Of a stretch of DNA of 64,000 bases, positions 27,987 to 38,300 are shown piece by piece. Source of the stretch: Parambassis ranga (Eukaryota > Chordata > Actinopteri > Ambassidae); the NCBI RefSeq assembly GCF_900634625.1, contig NC_041031.1, forward strand, positions 12,978,904 to 13,042,903, written 5' to 3'. Both the position numbers and the translations under genes were made by a program. The notes below the pieces were generated by a model, which worked only from the letters and a program-made list of their open reading frames with translations, was not told where the DNA came from and made no database searches. Numbering within the stretch: the first letter of the stretch is position 1; every line of letters begins with the position of its first letter.

Positions 27987-30900
27987 ATGGCGGCAGGGGT
28001 GAGTAAGATGGAGAGATGGCCAGCCATGGGTCTTTTTTTCAACTTTGGTACCCCAATCCGTTAAATATCAATCCCATCTGAGCTCACAATGAGCACCTTT
28101 TTACGCCAACACCACTGTTTGGGTGTTTGGTGGCTGTTTCGTGGTGTATTTACAAAGAATTTCATTCAGTGCCTATTCTAGCTCGGGTTAGCTGTCGCTA
28201 TCGTGACGGTGCATTGAAAGTGAATGACGCCGCTCTCTTAGCATGGGGCTGTGCCACGTTACCTTTTCTGTTTCATACTACAGACACATACTTTAACATT
28301 TCTAGGAGTTTTCGCCTGAGGCTAGAAAGTAAGTCTATTTTATTAAGACCCAGGTCTGCTGTCTATTTGATTGCATTGAAGTTCGGTTTCTGGTTATATT
28401 GCCAGAAACCATAGGGGGAGAACACAAAGCTAATAGCCACGTGAATGAAATCTTCCACTGCTTGAAGGTGTTTTTTAGTATAACGCAGGTTGTTCTGGCC
28501 TAGTATTTTATTAAGAATGGCTCGACCATTCCACAGTTAGTCTTTGCATGGCCGAGCATCTTAGTTTGGATGTAATTCATTTCTGTTAACAACACAAAGT
28601 CCTCCTGTACCTCTTAACACATTTAGAGGTACCAGTTTTATTCTGCTTCAGACCATGGTTCATACTTCTACACTAGGCTGTTTTGATGCCTACAAAACTT
28701 GAGTAAATGCAGTATATCATCTAATTATTTTTTCTGTAATTACTATGGATGAGTTTTCATTATATTCTTTCTTCCTTTCTTTCAGACTCTGTACACGTAC
28801 CCAGAGAACTGGCGGGCCTTCAAGGCCCAGATTGCAGCCCAGTACAGTGGTGCTCGCCTCAAAGTCGCCAGCACCTCCCCTGCCTTCACCTTCGGGCAGA
28901 CAAACCGTACTCCTGCCTTCCTCAACAACTTCCCTCTGGGCAAGGTAGGTTGAAGTTGTGGTTTAATTGTTGAAACGGCTGCAATAAATGCTTATTTCCC
29001 CTCATAAATGGGGTCAGATCACTGTGATTTTTCTCTTGTGAACTTAATTGTCAAATAAAGAGTAGGACCTTCACAGGTTTGATAAGGTGGTGTACACAGT
29101 CACTTCATCCTCTGGTTTGAAAAGAAATGTGTCAAATCAGTGTCACAGTATTTCATTTTGTCTGTTTATAGGTACCTGCCTACCAGGGAGATGACGGCTT
29201 CTGTCTGTTTGAGAGTAATGCCATTGCTCACTACTGTAAGTCTCATATTTGCTAATAAGTGCATGTTTAGTGCAAAATGTTTTTTTAGTGCGTTTGTCCA
29301 AAAGTTTTGGATTTTAAGTTTAAAAGTCAACTAGAGATATGGCGGAACATTAAATGCGTTACCAGTTTCAGTTGCACATCATTGACTTCTATCACCTGTA
29401 TGTTTATTTTTATATATATATATTTTTCTCTCATATGCCTACAGTGAGCAATGATGCCCTGCGTGGTGCCACTCCTCAGGCTGCAGCCCAGGTGCTGCAG
29501 TGGGTGAACTTTGCTGACTCTGAGATCATCCCTCCAGCCAGCGCATGGGTCTTCCCCACACTGGGAATCATGCAGTTCAACAAGCAGGTATGGAGCTTGC
29601 TGTTTTTTGGTGATTGTTTGATTGCTGCCATGGAATTTGAGCAACTTGGTTGTGATTATGCATTGATTTTTCTTTGTTGCTGCATCCAGGCTACAGAGCA
29701 GGCTAAGGAGGATGTGAAGAGGGCCCTTACAGTGTTGAACCAACATCTGAACACCCGTACCTTCCTTGTGGGGGAGAGGGTCAGCCTTGCTGACATTTCT
29801 GTGGCCTGCTCTATGCTGTGGCTCTATAAACAGGTGAGACGTGCGTAAGTTATACAAAGAGCCATAACATTTATTTTCAGCAACTTTCATTTCTGAGAAA
29901 TTTTTAGTTGGTAATGTGCCTTTTCTCCACTAAAGGTCCTTGAGCCTGCATTCCGTCAGCCTTATTCCAACGTGACCCGCTGGTTTGTCACCTGTGTCAA
30001 CCAGCCTGAGTTCAAGGCTGTCCTTGGAGAGGTCAAGCTGTGCGAAAAGATGGCCCAGTTTGATGGTGAGTCATCAATGAGATTAGGTCACTGTAGAATA
30101 CTGAGTAATTAACACTGGACACATACTAAATGTCATGCTGTCACTTTTAAACTGTTCTGTTGAATTCAATAAGGACTAAAAGAATTACATTTTGTTACTA
30201 TATAGTACTTGACACTAACTCTGGTGTTCACAAAGGCTAGAATAAATACATTTAACAAAGTACTTAATATAATTTCACAATTTGGCTCCAAAATCCTAGT
30301 TTGAGAGTGAAAAACAAGTTCAGTAAGTGGAACACTTACCTCAAAATATGTGCTTTGTTGTGTTTATTATTCTTCCAGCCAAGAAATTTTCTGAGATGCA
30401 GCCCAAGAAAGACACCCCTCCCAAGAAAGAGAAGGCTGGAAAGGAGGCAGCCAAGCCCCAGGAGAAGAAGGAGAAGAAAAAGGAAGAGAAGAAGCCTGCT
30501 CCAGAAGAGGAAATGGATGACTGTGATGCTGTTTTGGCTGCAGAGCCCAAAACCAAGGACCCCTTTGCACATCTGTCAAAGAGGTAGAACATTGTCTTAT
30601 ATTTATTTTCTTCTAGTATTCTTAGTTATGTATGATGGAGAGTTACTAGTTTGTGAGTTCTATCGCAATTAATCCCTTTAGATTCTACTATGAGCACTTA
30701 GCACTTGCCCTCTACTTAAAGTTAGTGGTCATCACTGATCTGTAAAATAACATTTAGCCTGTGCAATGTGCAGACCATCTGTTGAATGATAGCAGGCAGT
30801 GCTCCAGTGATCCTCCCCTTTGCCCCCTGTCATTGGGCAAGGCAGTGTCCAGTCATGGCACGAAGTCTTAATCTGACAGGGGAAGAGAAACTAATGGCCA

Positions 30901-33278
30901 TATTCATCCCAGTCATCTCTGATTCAGTGAGTAAATAGGCTGGTTCATGCTGTGGCCACATCTGCAGCTGCCCTGGAATTTTAAAGAAGTGTTCTTAACA
31001 GTGAAGTTGTCATAGGGTGTATGTTTATTTAGCATTAGTTTGGGCTATTGTGACTGGCCAAAGTATGAGTTAAACTGCAGTACTCCTAGAAACATGTCGA
31101 AAGAGAAATTGAGTGAGCATCTACAATGCATTTCATTCACACTGGGGAAATCAATCCGGCTACAGCGGGATTCGGGCCGTATCTGGATATGGGTATCCTG
31201 ATAGTTTTTTCGGAGTGTAAACACAGCAAATCCAAATTGAGTGCGGACACACGTGTGATAGCCAGATTTGGAAAATAGGTCTGAAAGTATCCATCTTAAA
31301 GACTATCCAGATATAATCCTACTCCAACTGGATTAACTTTCTCCAGTGTGAACGGGGCCTAAGTTTGAGTGAATACAAAACGCTGTCAGCCTCCACCCTG
31401 TATGTAAAGAATGTAAACATGTATTGTATAAACTGATCTTTATTACAATTCTTTAATTTATTTTCATTTTTAAGCACTTTTGTCATGGACGAGTTTAAGA
31501 GAAAGTATTCCAATGAGGACACCCTGACAGTAGCCCTTCCCCACTTCTGGGAGCACTTTGACCGTGAGGGGTACTCCATCTGGTACAGTCAGTACAAATA
31601 CCCCGAGGAACTCACACTTACCTTCAAGAGCTGCAATCTCATCACAGGTAAGATTTGCACACCCTTTACCAAACACCTTAATTTAACATAAGGGGGGTGT
31701 GGTACACACATGCAAGGGAAAGTGAAGATCTGATTTTAGTCTTTGCACTGCAGCTGTCGGATCAGTTTTGCTGTTTGCAAGACTTGTTCAGTTATACTAG
31801 ACATGTCTACCTCTTTATGAAACGGGTTTAATTGAAAAAGAAGAAATTAGATGTGTAGAAGGACTGCAAATGTTCTAGTTGGATCATGATGAACTTCCGT
31901 CACCTGTAGACCTGGTAAAGGCTGTTTGGCCAACATTTCAAAGTAGCAAAGCTTTTCAAGTAAGCTGATAAAGATTGTTTGTACATGATCCATATCTACA
32001 GATGAGAAATAAGGGCTGGTTCATGTTTGCACTAGTGTGACTCTTTTTTTTTTTTTAAGATCACTGATGTAACGGGGGGGGGGGGGGGGAAATGCAAAGT
32101 TATAAATTAAATGACAGTTGGTAGACACCGAGTAAAAGAAGGCATTCCCCTGTCATTGGGCAAGGCGGTGTCCACTCATGGCACGAAGTCTTAATCTGAC
32201 AGGGGAAGAGAAACTAAACCATATTCATCCCAGTCATGCCTCATTCAGTGAGCAAAAGGCTGGTTCATGCTGTGGTTACATTAGATAAAATCTAGAAGTA
32301 TGCGATGTTCTGAGACAGGAATTTTGAACAGGTACGTTAGTTTAGGCTGTAATCTGTGAAGGAAGGTAACAAGTCATTGTAGTTCATATTACTTGCTGTA
32401 TAAAGTTAATCGCTTTCAATAGAAAAGACACAATTTTGAAATCCCACTGCCTCAAACCCTGCACTGTTCTTCACAGGTATGTTCCAGCGCCTGGACAAAC
32501 TCAGAAAGAACGCCTTTGCCAGTGTCATCTTGTTCGGCACAAACAATGACAGCAGCATCTCTGGCATCTGGATCTTCAGAGGCCAGGAACTGGCCTTCAC
32601 TGTAAGTAATTAAAAAGGTTGACCACAAATATGTATTAAGTAGAGATGGTACATTTTCAGTTTTTGACCGATATACTGACATACATGTAGACATCCCCTC
32701 TCATTGGGCAAGGCAGTGTCCAGTAATGGCACAAAGTCTTAATCTGATAGGGGAAGAGAAATTACTGACCATATTCATCCCAGTCATCTCTGATAAGTGA
32801 GCAAAAGGCTGGTTCATGCTGTGGTCACAAATACATTTTCAGGATGTACAGCTGCCCTCTGGGTATTAAAGAACAGTCTGATGGTAAATGTGGTGTAAGG
32901 CGTCTTATTTCCATGTCCTGCCATCACTGTCAAAGCTGATGTATAAACTATGTAGACTTTTACATCCTTCGAATAATAATCCCTAGATTTGGCATTGTTA
33001 AATTGTCTTGAATGCAAATCATGTGATTTTCAGGCTTCATTTGTTGGAATGTTTAATCCAACTCCACAACTGAGCAGAGTTGACTATATTGAATACATTT
33101 CTTTTCTTTCTCTTGCCAGCTGAGTGAAGACTGGCAGATCGACTACGAATCATACGACTGGCGCAAGCTGGATTCAGACAGTGAGGAGTGCAAGACCATG
33201 GTAAAGGAGTACTTTGCCTGGGAGGGAGACTTCAAGCACGTGGGTAAAGCCTTCAACCAGGGCAAGGTCTTCAAGTGA
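27987..33278 (+). CDS. eef1g: elongation factor 1-gamma, copy 1 (complete)
   Basis: eEF1G is the GST-like scaffold subunit of the eEF1B complex that recharges eEF1A during translation. Ten coding exons, 27987-27998, 28786-28944, 29172-29235, 29445-29587, 29690-29833, 29936-30065, 30379-30583, 31475-31647, 32477-32601 and 33120-33278, join in phase to 437 residues, the same as human. Exon 1 encodes only MAAG. The GST-like part runs from TLYTYPENW to about residue 217, a lysine-rich linker lies in exon 7 (KKEKAGKEAAKPQEKKEKK), and the conserved C-terminal domain starts near TFVMDEFKRKYSNEDT and ends at NQGKVFK. AATAAA is at 33437-33442. Introns 7, 8 and 9 each carry an H/ACA snoRNA. A MITE-like insertion (intron 7) and a G16 run (intron 8) are absent from copy 2. 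Confidence 0.98.
30823..30963 (+). ncRNA. H/ACA box snoRNA, eef1g copy 1 intron 7
   Basis: Hairpin 1 has the basal stem CCCCTGTCA / TGACAGGGG, followed by the H box AGAGAA. Hairpin 2 is closed by TGGCCA / TGGCCA and followed by ACA at 30958-30960, three bases before the predicted end. The upper stem of hairpin 2 ends 14 bases before ACA, and that of hairpin 1 about 14 bases before the H box, as expected for pseudouridylation guides. Pockets are TTGGGCA/AATC and TATTCATC/TTCATGCTG. It lies in an intron in the host sense, as usual for vertebrate snoRNAs. Ends are estimated to a few bases. Confidence 0.88.
31131..31366. mobile_element. MITE-like insertion in eef1g copy 1 intron 7
   Basis: Aligning the two eef1g copies, 236 bases are present here and absent between CTACAATGCA and GAGTGAATAC of copy 2 (about 37694). 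The inserted ends are inverted: TTCACACTGGGGAAA near the left end against a right end whose reverse complement reads TTCACACTGGAGAAAG. No coding capacity is seen. This suggests a non-autonomous DNA transposon. The superfamily and target duplication are unclear. Confidence 0.7.
32074..32089. repeat. G16 homopolymer in eef1g copy 1 intron 8
   Basis: A run of 16 G follows GATGTAAC. The matching place in copy 2 (about 38385) has only four G, so the run expanded, or was misassembled, in copy 1 after duplication. Confidence 0.85.
32146..32283 (+). ncRNA. H/ACA box snoRNA, eef1g copy 1 intron 8
   Basis: This is a paralogue of the intron 7 RNA. Hairpin 1 keeps CCCCTGTCA / TGACAGGGG and the H box AGAGAA. 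Hairpin 2 is closed by AACCA / TGGTT, a paired change from the intron 7 version, and ends with ACA at 32278-32280. Both guide pockets are unchanged. Differences fall in the apical parts (CGGTGTCCACTCATGG). Confidence 0.88.
32695..32832 (+). ncRNA. H/ACA box snoRNA, eef1g copy 1 intron 9
   Basis: This is the third paralogue. The hairpin 1 base is CCCCTCTCA / TGATAGGGG with a single mismatch, the H box AGAGAA follows, and hairpin 2 is closed by TGACCA / TGGTCA, again a compensatory variant. ACA is at 32827-32829. Both guide pockets match the other two copies. It is slightly the most diverged of the three. Confidence 0.85.
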
Positions 33279-33736
33279 GAGGACACTGAGGCTGTCGCTT
33301 CTGCTCTCCAACAATTAAACCTACGAACATTCAGCCACATGTGCTTACTTAACTGCAATGACTTGGAATGACAGTGTTTGAAGACGAGTGAATTGCCCCC
33401 CCCCTCCCCCCAACTGGTTTTTGTTTTGGCCTGCAAAATAAAGCATTTCCCTCAATGCCATCTATGGGAGCTGATGTCTGTGGTGAATTACTTGTCTGTA
33501 CATATGTTGTGTCTTAAATGTTTTTTGGTGTTGGTAAACTATCAATGGATTTATTTTTTGCCAATACGGCCACCTCGAAGACTTGATAAATGTTTACCAT
33601 GGTTATTTTACATGGTTTCAGAATAAGTTGAAAATCAGTTTTGACATCCAGTAAAATATGGACAGCCTCGCTGCACTTCCCCAAGGAGAAAAAGTCTGGA
33701 GTAAATCTTAGTTGCCCCAGAGCAAAAGTCATTACT

Positions 33737-33810
33737 AGGGGTGGAACAGTTCAGTAAATCCATGGTTCGGTTCGTGTCACATTGTTGAGGTTTTTTCTAC
33801 TTTTAACACT
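33737..33810. repeat. probable transposon fragment downstream of eef1g copy 1
   Basis: AGGGGTGGAACAGTTCAGTAAATCCATGGTTCGGTTCG resembles the start of a common fish dispersed repeat (AGGGGTGTAACGGT...CACGGTTCGG type). It begins just where sequence shared with the region after copy 2 is interrupted. The assignment is by recollection and tentative. Confidence 0.4.
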
Positions 33811-34206
33811 CTGGAAATACCAGATGAGCATAAAATACATAGCCTATTTATCCAACATTCACAATATTCAAGAATCAGTTCAGTGTTTCCCCATCATCAT
33901 ATCGGGTCAAGTCAATTTCATTTTTTTTTAATTTCTATATAGCACCAGATCATAACAAGCCATTTAAGACGACCTTTCCTATAGAACAGCTCTACACCTT
34001 GTTCCTTTATTAAACAAACTAAACGGCTCATGTTATTGATCTTATTTACACCTTTGTAGAAAAACGGCATATTGACGTTTGATAAAGACATCAAAGCAGT
34101 TGTTACCATGGTGACAGTCTGACATAAAAGAACCTTTTCCACATTAGTTATTGTTACAAAGAGCACTTTTGAGTGACACACAGCGAGACGCAAGGAATCA
34201 TCAACA

Positions 34207-34605
34207 ATGTTCAGGACTTTTTGGGACTTTTTTCTGAAGATGATTCAGAAAGAAACACAAGAAGAGAAGAAAGAGCACGAAAAGCAAGGACAGAAGTATG
34301 AGGAGAAAACTCGACTGACGCAGGAGAGGGAGGAACTAGAGGAACAGCTTGCACAGAAGACAGCGGACATCATCTATCATCAGTGTCCGGTTCTCCAGCA
34401 AACGATACTAGAGTTAATGACAAAATGGGAACTCACAGAGGAAAACAAAAACCTCAGAAAGCCTGCTGAAGAACATAACCAGTGTTCTTCCAAGATTGAG
34501 GTGATGTTTCATCAGAGCAACGAACTGGCCGAGGCCAAGGTCGGACAGTTGGAGGAAAAGGAGCTGGAAATTGAACAAACTCTGCAGCAAAAAGAGGCTC
34601 TATTG
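34207..34605 (+). CDS. coiled-coil open frame upstream of eef1g copy 2, possible new first exon
   Basis: A 133-codon open segment starts at ATG 34207 and is strongly charged and helical (for example QEREELEEQLAQKTADI and QLEEKELEIEQTLQQKEA), which suggests a coiled coil. It ends at TTG|GTAAAGT, a plausible splice donor at 34606. The segment closes in phase 0, and eef1g copy 2 exon 2 at 35303 begins in phase 0, so joining them would keep an open frame of about 566 residues. I do not recognise the coiled-coil family. It could instead be a relic of another gene or an isolated exon. No transcript evidence is available here. Confidence 0.35.
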
Positions 34606-34901
34606 GTAAAGTGTGAATCAAACTCTTGTTATTCACCCTCTTTCTTCTTATCTAATTTGATTGCCCATGATTCCAGTATCCATGGCAACCTGAATGTTTA
34701 TCATCTGCCCCTAACTGCAGCTCTACATAAAATGTATAATAATTAACATGAGATAATATAAAAGCAAGGTAAATAAGATAAAATAAGGTCAAGTTTATTT
34801 ATAAAGCACATTTATAAAAACAACTTTCGTTGACCAAAGTGCTGTAAACAGGAGTCAGTCATCAAAGCAGCCATATTTGTAGTCTTTATCACACTTTAAG
34901 C

Positions 34902-34903
<2 letters not shown>

Positions 34904-34972
<69 letters not shown>
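34904..34972. repeat. (TA)n microsatellite
   Basis: About 34 uninterrupted TA units lie between the coiled-coil frame and exon 2 of eef1g copy 2. Such tracts are unstable and prone to assembly error. Confidence 0.97.
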
Positions 34973-34975
<3 letters not shown>

Positions 34976-35302
34976 ATATTGATCATCCTTCAGCTCTATA
35001 CTACTTGTCCACATTCAAATCACACAGCCTGAGCTTCTTATAGTCTTAAGGTATTATTCCAGCCTCAGACCTTTCATATGGTATATTCACACACTATTCT
35101 TTAAGGTCAGTGACTTCATACTGTTCTTGTCTTCAGCTGTTTCTTTTTCATATCTTCATAATATTAAGATTTTTTCAAATTCAGCAAATTAAATTCAGAT
35201 TGCAGATTCTCCAGCAATTTAGAGCAATTCTTCACATCAGCGTTCAAAGCAATGCTTCAGCTGCAGCAATCAAACTTGCATCTTTTTCTTCCTTTCTTTC
35301 AG

Positions 35303-38300
35303 ACTCTGTACACGTACCCAGAGAACTGGCGGACCTTCAAGGCCCAGATTGCAGCCCAGTACAGTGGTGCTCACCTCAAAGTCGCCAGCACCTCCCCTGC
35401 CTTCACCTTCGGGCAGACCAACCGTACTCCTGCCTTCCTCAACAAATTCCCTCTGGGCGAGGTAGGTTGAACTTGTGGTTTAATTGTTGAAACGGCTACA
35501 GCAAATGCTTTTTTCCCCTCATAAATGTGGTTAGATTATTACTGTGATTTTTCTCTCATGAACTCAATTGTCAAATAAAGAGTAGGGCTTTCACAGGTTT
35601 GATAAGGTGGTCTACACAGACTCCACACACTCTTCATCCTCTGGTTTGAATAGAAATTAAACAAATGTGTCAAATCAGTGTCACAGTATTTCATTTTGTC
35701 TGTTTATAGGTACCTGCCTACCAGGGAGATGACGGCTTCTGTCTGTTTGAGAGTAATGCCATTGCTCACTACTGTAAGTCTCATATTTGCTAATAAGTGC
35801 ATGTTTAGTGCCTGTGTGCTATTTTAGTGTGTTTGTCCAAAAGTTTTGGATTTTAAGTTTAAAAGTCAACTAGAGATATGGCGGAACATTAAATGCGTTA
35901 CCAGTATCAGTTGCACATCATTGACTTCTATCACCTGCATGTTTATGTATACCTTTGAAAATATGTTTACATATTTTTCTCTCATATGCCTACAGTGAGC
36001 AATGATGCCCTGCGTTTTGCCACTCCTCAGGCTGCAGCCCAGGTGCTGCAGTGGGTGAACTTTGCTGACTCTGAGATCATCCCTCCAACCAGTGTATGGG
36101 TCTTCCCCACACTGGGAATCATGCAGTTCAACAAGCAGGTATGGAGCTTGCTGTTTTTTGGTGATTGTTTGATTGTTGCCATGGAATTTGAGCAACTTGG
36201 TTGTGATTATGCATTGATTTTTCTTTGTTGCTGCATCCAGGCTACAGAGCAGGCTAAGGAGGATGTGAAGAGGGCCCTTACAGTGTTGAACCAACATCTG
36301 AACACCCGTACCTTCCTTGTGGGGGAGAGGGTCAGCCTTGCTGACATTTCTGTGGCCTGCTCTATGCTGTGGCTCTATAAACAGGTGAGACATGCATAAG
36401 TTATACAAAGAGCCATAACATTTGTTTTAGCAACTCTTTCATTTCTGAGAAATTTTTAGTTGGTAATGTGCCTTTTCTCCGCTAAAGGTCCTTGAGCCTG
36501 CATTCCGTCAGCCTTATCCCAACGTGACCCGCTGGTTTGTCACCTGTGTCAACCAGCCTGAGTTCAAGGCTGTCCTTGGAGAGGTCAAGCTGTGCGAAAA
36601 GATGGCCCAGTTTGATGGTGAGTCATCAATGAGATTAGGTCACTGTAGAATACTGAGTAATTAACACTGGACACATACTAAATGTCATGCTGTCACTTTT
36701 AAACTTTTGTCACTGTTGAATTCAATAAGGACTAAAAGAATTACATTTTGTTACTATATAGTACTTGACACTACACTTCTGGTGTTCACCAATATTAAAG
36801 GGCTAGAATAAATACATTTAACAAAGTACTTAATATAATTTCACAATTTGGCTCCAAAATCCTAGTTTAAGAGTGAAAAACAAGTTCAGTAAGTGGAACA
36901 CTTACCTCAAAACATGTGCTTTGTTGTGTTTATTATTCTTCCAGCCAAGAAATTTTTTGAGATGCAGCCCAAGAAAGACACCCCTCCCAAGAAAGAGAAG
37001 GCTGGAAAGGAGGCAGCCAAGCCCCAGGAGAAGAAGGAGAAGAAAAAGGAAGAGAAGAAGCCTGCTCCAGAAGAGGAAATGGATGACTGTGATGCTGTTT
37101 TGGCTGCAGAGCCCAAAACCAAGGACCCCTTTGCACACCTGTCAAAGAGGTAGAACATTGTCTTATATTTATTTTCTTCTAGTATTCTTAGTTATGTATG
37201 ATGGAGAGTTACTAGTTTGTGAGTTCTATCGCAATTAATCCCTTTAGATTCTACTATGAGCACTTAGCACTTGCCCTCTACTTAAAGTTAGTGGTCATCA
37301 CTGATCTGTAAAATAACATTTAGCCTGTGCAATGTGCAGACCATCTGTTGAATGATAGCAGGCATGTGCACCAGTGATCCTCCCCTTTGCCCCCTGTCAT
37401 TGGGCAAGGCAGTGTCCAGTCATGGCACGAAGTCTTAATCTGACAGGGGAAGAGAAACTAATGGCCATATTCATCCCAGTCATCTCTGATTCAGTGAGTA
37501 AATAGACTGGTTCATGCTGTGGCCACATCTGCAGCTGCCCTGGAATGTTAAAGAAGTGTTCTTAACAGTGGAGTTGTCATAGGGTGTATGTTTATTTAGC
37601 ATGTTTGGGCTATTGTGACTGGCCAAAGTATGAGTTAAACTGCAGTACTCCTAGAAACATGTCGAAAGAGAAATTGAGTGAGCATCTACAATGCAGAGTG
37701 AATACAAAACACTGTCAGCCTCCACCCTGTATGTCAAGAATGTAAACATGTATTGTAACTGATCTTTATTACAATTCAATTCTGTTATTTATTTTCATTT
37801 TCAAGCACATTTGTCATGGACGAGTTTAAGAGAAAGTATTCCAATGAGGACACCCTGACAGTAGCCCTTCCCCACTTCTGGGAGCACTTTGACCGTGAGG
37901 GGTACTCCATCTGGTACAGTCAGTACAAATACCCCGAGGAACTCACACTTACCTTCAAGAGCTGCAACCTCATCACAGGTAAGATTTGCCCTTTACCAAA
38001 CACCTTGATTTAACATAAGGGGGGTGTGGTACACACATGCAAGGGAAAGTGAAGATCTGATTTTAGTCTTTGCACTGCAGCTGTCGGATCAGTCTTGCTG
38101 TTTGCAAGACTTGTTCAGTTATACTAGACATGTCTACCTCCTTATGAAATGGGTTTAATTGAAAATTGTTGGATCATGATGATCCTCTGTCAGCTGTAGG
38201 CCTGGTAAAGGCTGTTTGGCCAACATTTCAAAGTAACAAAGCTTTTCAAGAAAGCTAATAAACATTGTTTGTACATGATCAATATCTACAGATGAGTAAA

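Noticed and set aside
27999..30378. C/D box snoRNAs in eef1g introns 1-6
   Set aside because: I looked for TGATGA followed by CTGA with closing stems and did not find a convincing pair.
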